Below are positions 57,991-64,000 of a DNA stretch of 64,000 bases, one piece after another. The position numbers were made by a program, and so were the translations under genes. Numbering within the stretch: the first letter of the stretch is position 1; each line of letters opens with the position of its first letter. The notes beneath the pieces are model-generated. The model was not told the origin of the DNA, did no database searches, and saw only the letters and a program-made list of their open reading frames with translations. The DNA is from Muribaculaceae bacterium (lineage in GTDB: Bacteria; Bacteroidota; Bacteroidia; Bacteroidales; Muribaculaceae): contig JAGATX010000023.1 in NCBI GenBank assembly GCA_017621055.1, positions 1 through 64,000 of the forward strand. Direction: 5' to 3'.

Positions 57991-59979
57991 ATGCGTAGGG
58001 TGGCGGTCCTCGTGGCCGTTGTTGCCGCCACGTTGATGAGTTCGGCGCAGGTCGGCACCGACGAAGGCCCCGTGGAGACTCCTCAGGGACCGGTAATAGC
58101 GCCCTCCTATGCCTGGCGTATGATACAGCCTCTGGGGCTGCGCGAACCCGCCGATATCGACACCCTTTTCCAGAATTACAGCCGCGAGTCGGTGCCTTCC
58201 GAAATATCATCGGCATGGGCATGCACCGGCAATGCCGTCGCAGAGGGCCTGAATATGATTTTCGACGAGCGCCCGGCAATGAGCGACTTCTTTTTCCGCG
58301 ACGCCGTGGCATACTGGTTGCCCTCCGCCGCAAAGGCCAAGTTCTACAACACCCGCATCCCGATGACGCTTCTGTCGTTCAATACAGCCGGTGGACGCGA
58401 CAACGGTCAGGAGCTCCTTCGCGCCGTCTTTTCCGGTAATATCAACGCCAAAGCGCAGGTAGGCGTCATGCTCGATTACCTCTATTCCAAAGGCTGCTAT
58501 GCCAACCAGCACGCCAAAGACCTCAACTGGGGTTTTTCCGGCAGTTACCTCGGCGACCGGTATGAGTTTCAGGGCTTTTACTACCATTATAACCTTGTGG
58601 CCGCCGAGAACGGGGGAATTACCGATATGGGATATATCCGCGATCCTGCCGAGCTGCAGGGCGGCGTCACCACCATAGACCCCAAGAGCATACCCACACG
58701 TCTGAGCAACGCCTTCAACCGCGTGAGCGGTCAGCAACTCACCCTCAACAATCGCTACAAAGTTGGCTATTGGCACGAGGAGACCGAGGGCGACAGCGTG
58801 GTGAGCCGCACATACATTCCGGTGACATCGTTCATCTACACTCTCGACTTTACCTCCGGAAAGCACGTATTCACCGACGGCTCGCCGGCCGAACTACAGT
58901 CGTTCTACGGCAACACATATCTTAATCCGACGGTAACTCACGATCTTACCTCGTACTGGACGGTGAGCAACACTCTCGGAGTATCGTTGCTCGAAGGATT
59001 CAACAAATATGCCAAATTCGGGCTGTCGGCATACCTCACCCATCAGGTACGCCGCTACACGCTGCCCGTCGACACCCTCGACCATGACGGACTCGACCTC
59101 ACGCCCTTTCCGGAAGGGCTGACCTTGCCCGACCACCGCCACACCGACCAGCTGGCATGGGTAGGCGCCCAGCTTACAAAGCAGCGCGGCGCCATCCTCC
59201 GATACAGCGCCACCGCAGAGTTAGGCATCCTCGGACCCGTGGCCGGCGATGTCAGGGTTAACGGTACTGTCGATACTCGAATACCACTTGGCGCAGACAG
59301 CCTCGAGATCGCCGCTACCGGCTCCTTTGTCAACGAAGAGGCGCCTTATCTGGCAAAGCATTTCATATCCAACCACCATGTCTGGAACAACGACATGGGT
59401 AAACGGCGCACCCTCCGCCTGGGAGGCTCCGTCGCCTATGCGCGCACCGGCACTACCTTCAGCGCAATGGTTAGCAACCTGCAGAATCACATATATTTCG
59501 ATACCTACGGGTCGCCCGTTCAGCACGGCGGCAGCGTACAGGTGCTCTCGCTGCAACTGCAGCAGAATATCCGAGCCGGTATCTTCCACTGGGACAACCG
59601 GATAACCTATCAGACCACGGGCAACGACGCCGTCGTTCCCCTTCCCAAACTGGCGATATACTCCAACATGTACATCGAGAGCCGCATAGCCACCCTCCGC
59701 TTCCAGCTCGGCGTGGACTGCGACTATTATACCCGCTATTATGCACCCGGCTACAGTCCCGCCACAATGGCCTTCACCAACCAGCGCGAGATGAAGCTCG
59801 GCAACTATCCTTTCTGCAACATTTATTGCAACATGAAGCTGAGCAAAACGCGGTTCTACGTCATGTTCTCGCATTTCAACCAGGGCCTTTTCGGCGGCAG
59901 CGATTATTTTTCCATGCCCTATTATCCGCTGAACCCACGCCGGTTCCAGCTGGGCATATCCATTGATTTCGCCAACTGA
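57991..59979 (+). CDS. Putative outer-membrane porin (Porin_10 family)
   Basis: A 662-residue protein with a cleavable signal (about 1-20, SSAQ|VGT). The remainder is dominated by alternating beta-strand sequence, ending in FQLGISIDFAN, an aromatic-rich final strand typical of outer-membrane barrels. The sequence resembles the Bacteroidetes Porin_10 family, assigned as channel proteins by structure; the substrate is unknown. ATG 57991 is chosen over ATG 57961 and the longer frame, which would lie upstream of the predicted transcription start. The stop overlaps the TPR gene start (TGATG). Confidence 0.8.
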   Translation: MRRVAVLVAVVAATLMSSAQVGTDEGPVETPQGPVIAPSYAWRMIQPLGLREPADIDTLFQNYSRESVPSEISSAWACTGNAVAEGLNMIFDERPAMSDFFFRDAVAYWLPSAAKAKFYNTRIPMTLLSFNTAGGRDNGQELLRAVFSGNINAKAQVGVMLDYLYSKGCYANQHAKDLNWGFSGSYLGDRYEFQGFYYHYNLVAAENGGITDMGYIRDPAELQGGVTTIDPKSIPTRLSNAFNRVSGQQLTLNNRYKVGYWHEETEGDSVVSRTYIPVTSFIYTLDFTSGKHVFTDGSPAELQSFYGNTYLNPTVTHDLTSYWTVSNTLGVSLLEGFNKYAKFGLSAYLTHQVRRYTLPVDTLDHDGLDLTPFPEGLTLPDHRHTDQLAWVGAQLTKQRGAILRYSATAELGILGPVAGDVRVNGTVDTRIPLGADSLEIAATGSFVNEEAPYLAKHFISNHHVWNNDMGKRRTLRLGGSVAYARTGTTFSAMVSNLQNHIYFDTYGSPVQHGGSVQVLSLQLQQNIRAGIFHWDNRITYQTTGNDAVVPLPKLAIYSNMYIESRIATLRFQLGVDCDYYTRYYAPGYSPATMAFTNQREMKLGNYPFCNIYCNMKLSKTRFYVMFSHFNQGLFGGSDYFSMPYYPLNPRRFQLGISIDFAN

Positions 59980-62000
59980 TGAACCGCTACGCCAGAGATA
60001 TAATAATTGTAGCCCTGCTCGTATTGAGCGGTGGAGGGGTGCGTGCTCAGGTGAATACCGACCAGGTGATGCGCATAGGCCAGAATTCGCTGTATTTCGA
60101 GGACTATATGCTCTCGATCCAGTATTTCAATCAGGCCATAGCAGCAAAACCATATCTGGCGCAGCCTTATTTTTACCGTGCTGTCGCCAAATTCAACCTC
60201 GATGACTACATGGGGGCCGAAGCCGACGCCAACCGGGCTCTCGAACTCAATCCCTACCTCACCGACGCCTACGAGGTGAGGGGAGTGGCACGTCAGAACC
60301 TCGGGCGACTGCGCGCCGCCATCGAGGACTACGACCGTGCCCTCGAACTGCTGCCGCGCAACCGCCAGCTGCTCTTCAACAAGGCCCTTGCACAGACCGA
60401 CGCCGACGACCATGCCGCCGCCGACTCCACTTACTCTCTGCTGCTGAGCCAATATCCCAATTTCGACAAAGGATATCTGGGGCGCGCGAGCCTCCGGCTT
60501 GTTACCGCCGACACCGTAGGGGCGTCCGAGGATATAGACCGCGCCCTTGCCATAGACCGCAACAACGCCAATGCATACATCATGCGTGCCGACATAGCCA
60601 TCAACAGCCACGGTGACTACAACGCGGCACTCGCCGACATCGACGAGGCCATACGTCTGATGCCGCACGTGGCAGGTCTCTACATAAACCGCGCTTTCCT
60701 GCGGTACAATCTCGACTCCTACACCGGCGCTATGGCCGACTACGACTACGCCCTCACCCTCGACCCTCTCAATGCCACGGCGCTGTTCAACCGCGGCCTA
60801 CTGCTCGCCGAGGTGAGCGCCAACGACCTCGCCCTCGACGATTTCAACCGTGTGCTGTCGCTCGACCCCGATGACTATCGCGCCCTCTATAATCGCGCCG
60901 TAATCTACAAGGCCAAAGGCGAATACGATGCCGCCCTCGCAGATATGGACCGCGTTGCGGAGCGTTTCCCCGATTTTCCGGGTGCGGTGTATTTTCGTGC
61001 CGCCGTCAATGAGGAACGCGGCAATCTCGCCGCTGCCGAGCGCGATTATCGGCGCGCGCGCCGCATGCTCGCCGAGTTGCGCCCTGACGATGCCGACCGT
61101 ACCGCCGAGGGCACCGCGCCATCCGACAGCATAGTCACCCCTGGCAGCGACATGCCCGACGAGCTGACCGGCAAGCGCTTCGCCACGCTCCTCACCGTCG
61201 ACGACAACGCCGCCATCGAGCGGGAGTACAACAACAGCGCCATCCGCGGGCGCGTGCAGGACCGCGACGTCAATATAGAGATAGAGCCGCCGATGTTGCT
61301 CAGTTTCTATTCCTCGCCCACCGAACTACGCGGCGAGTCGACGTATATCCGCCAGGTCGAGGATATAAACGCCACTCGCGCGCTGCGTCACGTCCTATTG
61401 GTGACCAACAAGGTACCCACCCTCGACGAGGCTGCATCGGCGCGCCATTTTCAAAGTATAGATTACTATAATTCCTATCTTGCCACACATACCGGCCGGC
61501 CTATCGACTACATAGGCCGCGCCCTCGATTTCCTTACCGTCCGCGACTACACCAACGCCGAGCGCGATGCCACACGCGCTCTCGAGGCCGCGCCCGACCT
61601 CGCCTTGGCATATATGGTTCGCGCACAGGCCAAATACGGCAACTACCGCCTCGGCCGCAGCGACGCCGGCACCGATGCCACCACACGCGGCGCCCTTGCA
61701 ACCGCCGCTCTCGACGATATCCTTGCTGATATCGACGAGCTGATACGTCTGGCTCCCGACATGGCGGTGGCATGGTTCAACAAGGGCGATATCCTTTTTG
61801 AGCGGGGCGACTATGCCGGCGCTGACGCCGCTTTCTCACGGGCAATAGAGCTGCGCCACGATTTCGGCGAGGCGTACTACAACCGCGGTTACCTTGCCCT
61901 GCGGTCAGGACGCCGTGACCGCGGCATTGCCGACCTCTCCAAGGCCGGCGAACTCGGCATAGTCGGTGCATACAACCTGATAAAGCGGATGTCGAACTGA
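59979..62000 (+). CDS. Exported tetratricopeptide-repeat protein
   Basis: A 673-residue protein with a signal peptide (about 1-24, VRAQ|VNT). Roughly ten TPR units run from residue 25 to about 370, each with the pattern of paired helices ending in an acidic-Ala-Leu-Pro motif (for example YDRALELLPRNRQLLFNKAL). A non-repeat region about 370-500 (AAIEREYNNSAIRGRVQDRD) follows, and three more TPR units close the chain. It is coupled to the porin gene, so a periplasmic role in assembly or regulation of that barrel is plausible, though not shown. Confidence 0.82.
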   Translation: MNRYARDIIIVALLVLSGGGVRAQVNTDQVMRIGQNSLYFEDYMLSIQYFNQAIAAKPYLAQPYFYRAVAKFNLDDYMGAEADANRALELNPYLTDAYEVRGVARQNLGRLRAAIEDYDRALELLPRNRQLLFNKALAQTDADDHAAADSTYSLLLSQYPNFDKGYLGRASLRLVTADTVGASEDIDRALAIDRNNANAYIMRADIAINSHGDYNAALADIDEAIRLMPHVAGLYINRAFLRYNLDSYTGAMADYDYALTLDPLNATALFNRGLLLAEVSANDLALDDFNRVLSLDPDDYRALYNRAVIYKAKGEYDAALADMDRVAERFPDFPGAVYFRAAVNEERGNLAAAERDYRRARRMLAELRPDDADRTAEGTAPSDSIVTPGSDMPDELTGKRFATLLTVDDNAAIEREYNNSAIRGRVQDRDVNIEIEPPMLLSFYSSPTELRGESTYIRQVEDINATRALRHVLLVTNKVPTLDEAASARHFQSIDYYNSYLATHTGRPIDYIGRALDFLTVRDYTNAERDATRALEAAPDLALAYMVRAQAKYGNYRLGRSDAGTDATTRGALATAALDDILADIDELIRLAPDMAVAWFNKGDILFERGDYAGADAAFSRAIELRHDFGEAYYNRGYLALRSGRRDRGIADLSKAGELGIVGAYNLIKRMSN

Positions 62001-62010
62001 CTGCCGCGCC

Positions 62011-62034
62011 ACGTGTTATAATTGCATAACACGT
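62011..62034. promoter_or_regulatory. Perfect 9-bp stem-loop before the DUF2156 gene
   Basis: ACGTGTTAT (62011-62019) and ATAACACGT (62026-62034) are perfect inverted repeats with a six-base loop, ending 12 bases before ATG 62047. Without a following T-run it looks like an operator or a translation-controlling hairpin rather than a terminator. Confidence 0.6.
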
Positions 62035-62046
62035 AAATAGAACATT

Positions 62047-63009
62047 ATGCCACTAATGAACAACTCCCGGGCGCAGGTCATTGTCGCCGAGTGCCCGACT
62101 GCCGATATTACACTTGATTTCCATCGCGTAACGCTCGACGCGCTGCCTCGCATCGCGCCTTATCTGCGGCTGAGCACCTCGCGGACATGCGATTACAGCA
62201 CCGGCGGAATTGCCATGTGGGTGGATTATTTCAACTATGAATATGCCATCGCCGCCGACACCCTCTTTATCAAGGGTCTCGACGAGAGCGACCGCAGCCA
62301 TGAGGCTTTCGCCGTGCCGCTGGGAGCGTTGCCACTTGCCGATGCAATCGATGTGCTGCGCCGTTATTGTGCCTCGCGAAACCAGGTACTTGTGCTGTCG
62401 GCGGTTCCTGAAGAATATTTGCCGGCACTGACCATGCTGGGCGCCACAGACATACGGCGCCTCGATGCATGGAGCGACTATCTTTACAGTGCCGATGAGC
62501 TCGCAAGCCTGCAGGGGCACATTTTCAATAAAAAGCGCAATCATGTGAACCGTTTTTTGACCGACAACCCCGATGCGGTCCTTGAAGAGATCACAACGGA
62601 CAACATTCCTGAAATTCTGGCATTTATCGACAGTATAGATGTCTGCGGCAAAGCCGACGTGGCAATGGCGGAGTTCGAACGCGAGCAGACGCGTGCCGTC
62701 TTTGCATCATGGCCCCGCTACGGTTTCGAGGGGGCGGCCCTGCGTGCCGGCGGACGCATCGTGGCCTTCACTGCCGGCGAGATTATCGGCGATACGTTGA
62801 TCTTGCATATCGAGAAGATGAACCACGAGGTCGCCGGTGCCGGCGAGACCATCAACAAGATGTTTGCCGAGCGAATTGTTGCTCAAAATCCCTCAGTGAA
62901 ATACATTAACCGCGAGGACGATGCCGGCGACCCCGGCCTGCGGCGTGCCAAAGAGAGCTATCACCCTGTGCGTCTGCTCTCAAAGTACGATCTGACAATG
63001 CCGCTGTGA
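62047..63009 (+). CDS. DUF2156-type acyl/aminoacyl-transferase-like protein
   Basis: A 320-residue protein of the DUF2156 fold, two GNAT-like domains in tandem related to the C-terminal domain of MprF lysyl-phosphatidylglycerol synthases. Recognisable parts are YSTGGIAMWVDYFNYEYAI, GHIFNKKRNHVNRFL and the C-terminal KYINREDDAGDPGLRRAKESY. The ligand is unknown; stand-alone members lack the membrane domain that flips lipid. ATG 62047 is used, with ATG 62056 possible. It is 46 bases after the TPR gene. Confidence 0.8.
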   Translation: MPLMNNSRAQVIVAECPTADITLDFHRVTLDALPRIAPYLRLSTSRTCDYSTGGIAMWVDYFNYEYAIAADTLFIKGLDESDRSHEAFAVPLGALPLADAIDVLRRYCASRNQVLVLSAVPEEYLPALTMLGATDIRRLDAWSDYLYSADELASLQGHIFNKKRNHVNRFLTDNPDAVLEEITTDNIPEILAFIDSIDVCGKADVAMAEFEREQTRAVFASWPRYGFEGAALRAGGRIVAFTAGEIIGDTLILHIEKMNHEVAGAGETINKMFAERIVAQNPSVKYINREDDAGDPGLRRAKESYHPVRLLSKYDLTMPL

Positions 63010-63081
63010 CCGACGCTGTCGCCGCGACGTGGCGCCATTCCCTTTCCCCTCATTTATTTTAGGTGAACAAAAGCTAAAATG

Positions 63082-63112
63082 TTGGCGAGACGAAAAAAAA
63101 TTGTTAACTTTG
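63082..63112 (+). promoter_or_regulatory. Promoter of the MFS transporter gene
   Basis: TTG (63082-63084) and TAACTTTG (63105-63112), 20 bases apart, fit the -33/-7 pattern. The leader to ATG 63170 is about 50 bases. Confidence 0.65.
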
Positions 63113-63169
63113 CCCTGATTTAGGAGATTATTAACAAACATACATATCATACTTGCCTAAAATAAAGCC

Positions 63170-64000
63170 ATGAAACAACCTAAAGACTTGAGCTTTTGGA
63201 AATTATGGAACCTGAGCTTCGGGTTCTTCGGCGTGCAGATAGCCTATGCCCTGCAGAGTTCGCAGGTTAGCCGCATATTCTCGACCATCGGCGCCGATCC
63301 TCACGACCTGAGCTATTTCTGGATACTTCCGCCCCTTATGGGCCTGATAGTGCAGCCCATAGTCGGCAGCGCCTCGGACCGCACATGGAACCGCTTCGGC
63401 CGCCGTCTGCCTTACCTGCTGTTAGGCGCCGCCGTGGCTATTATCGTGATGTGCTTCCTGCCCAATGCGGGCAGCCTGGGTCTCGGTGTCAGCTCCGCCA
63501 TCATTTTCGGTCTGGTAATGCTCATGCTCCTCGACACGAGCATCAACATGGCCATGCAGCCCTTCAAAATGCTGGTGGGCGACTGCGTGAACGAAAAGCA
63601 GAAAGGTCTGGCGTACTCCATACAGAGTTTCCTTTGCAACGCAGGCTCTGTGGCCGGTTACCTTGCGCCCTTCATCCTGGCATTGTTCCTCAGCAGCACC
63701 GCTCCTAAAGGCGAAGTACCTCCGACTGTGACGTGGGCTTTCTATATCGGAGCATTCATCCTGCTGCTGTGCGTGGTCTATACCTTTGCCAAGGTCAGGG
63801 AAATGCCGCCGGCCGAATATGCCGAATATCATGGCGGCGCCGTGGAAAAGGATGCCAAGCGCGAGAATATGTTCAAGCTCCTTGTGCATGCGCCCAAAGT
63901 GTTCTGGACTGTCGGACTCGTGCAGTTCTTCTGCTGGTCCGCATTCCTTTATATGTGGACCTACAGCACCGACGCCGTGGCAATGCAGGCTTTCGATGCT
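63170..64000 (+). CDS. MFS sugar transporter, SLC45-like (partial, runs off the end)
   Basis: The first 277 codons of a major-facilitator permease are present and the frame is open at the window edge. MKQPKDLSFWKLWNLSFGFF and QIAYALQSSQVSRIFSTIGA, then GLIVQPIVGSASDRTWNRFGRRLPYL with the loop 2-3 motif D-x-x-W-x-x-G-R-R, resemble SLC45-type maltose/sucrose transporters of Bacteroidales. Seven helices are visible. It likely imports di- or oligosaccharides across the inner membrane; the GH13 gene 50 kb away is not linked. A neighbouring maltose-type enzyme may lie beyond the edge. Confidence 0.85.
   Translation, partial: MKQPKDLSFWKLWNLSFGFFGVQIAYALQSSQVSRIFSTIGADPHDLSYFWILPPLMGLIVQPIVGSASDRTWNRFGRRLPYLLLGAAVAIIVMCFLPNAGSLGLGVSSAIIFGLVMLMLLDTSINMAMQPFKMLVGDCVNEKQKGLAYSIQSFLCNAGSVAGYLAPFILALFLSSTAPKGEVPPTVTWAFYIGAFILLLCVVYTFAKVREMPPAEYAEYHGGAVEKDAKRENMFKLLVHAPKVFWTVGLVQFFCWSAFLYMWTYSTDAVAMQAFDA

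Overview
The window looks like a chromosomal segment of a GC-rich (by eye well above 50% G+C) gut Bacteroidales bacterium, most probably an uncultured member of the Muribaculaceae (S24-7). The evidence is the recurring Bacteroidetes promoter -7 box TAnnTTTG, a Porin_10-type outer-membrane protein, a DUF4919-like secreted protein, a C-terminal LQGVRV...GIYI tail on a secreted protease, a complex I without NuoE, NuoF and NuoG but with fused NuoCD, and the Bacteroidetes ATP synthase order D-C-B-E-F-H-A-G. No rRNA, tRNA, CRISPR array or intact insertion sequence was seen.

Region 1 (1-7.1 kb, + strand) is the end of a surface-polysaccharide locus. It holds the tail of a probable UDP-GlcNAc 2-epimerase, a GNAT acetyltransferase, a family 4 glycosyltransferase, an ATP-grasp ligase, an initiating sugar-phosphate transferase and two DegT/DnrJ/EryC1-type sugar aminotransferases. 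About 170 to 4,400 is strikingly AT-rich compared with the rest, as expected of a transferred glycan cassette. A 56-codon remnant of a second initiating sugar transferase is stranded between the two aminotransferases. A perfect 19-bp hairpin closes the region.

Region 2 (7.2-15.6 kb) is mostly on the minus strand: a secreted M6 metalloprotease, a DUF4919-like protein with a coupled membrane protein, PRPP synthetase (prs), a GH13 alpha-amylase-like enzyme and a patatin phospholipase. A divergent HdeD-like membrane protein is followed by two stem-loops.

Region 3 (15.8-33.3 kb, + strand) is the most remarkable part. It is an 18-gene array behind one recognisable promoter, nuoA-B-CD-H, then atpD-C-B-E-F-H-A-G, then nuoI-J-K-L-M-N, closed by a canonical terminator. 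The complete F1Fo ATP synthase set sits between nuoH and nuoI, so the proton pump (complex I) and the proton consumer are apparently built from one transcription unit.

Region 4 (33.5-48.4 kb, minus strand) is housekeeping: M13 metallopeptidase, ABC-F ATPase, a sppA-lpxK-punA-thiL operon, glnS with a repeat protein, and rfbD-prfC with overlapping ends.

Region 5 (48.5-55.1 kb, minus strand) is a tightly packed seven-gene run: pRiA4b ORF-3-like protein, cardiolipin synthase, polytopic membrane protein, HD hydrolase, stand-alone amino-acid adenylation enzyme without a carrier domain, GNAT, esterase. The last three overlap and look like a small uncharacterised amino-acid-activating module.

Region 6 (55.1-64 kb) has dnaA behind a 500-bp leader with a composite hairpin and spaced TTGCRA repeats, a convergent solute-binding protein, a Porin_10 gene coupled to a TPR gene, a DUF2156 protein behind a 9-bp stem-loop, and the 5' part of an SLC45-like MFS sugar transporter that runs off the end.
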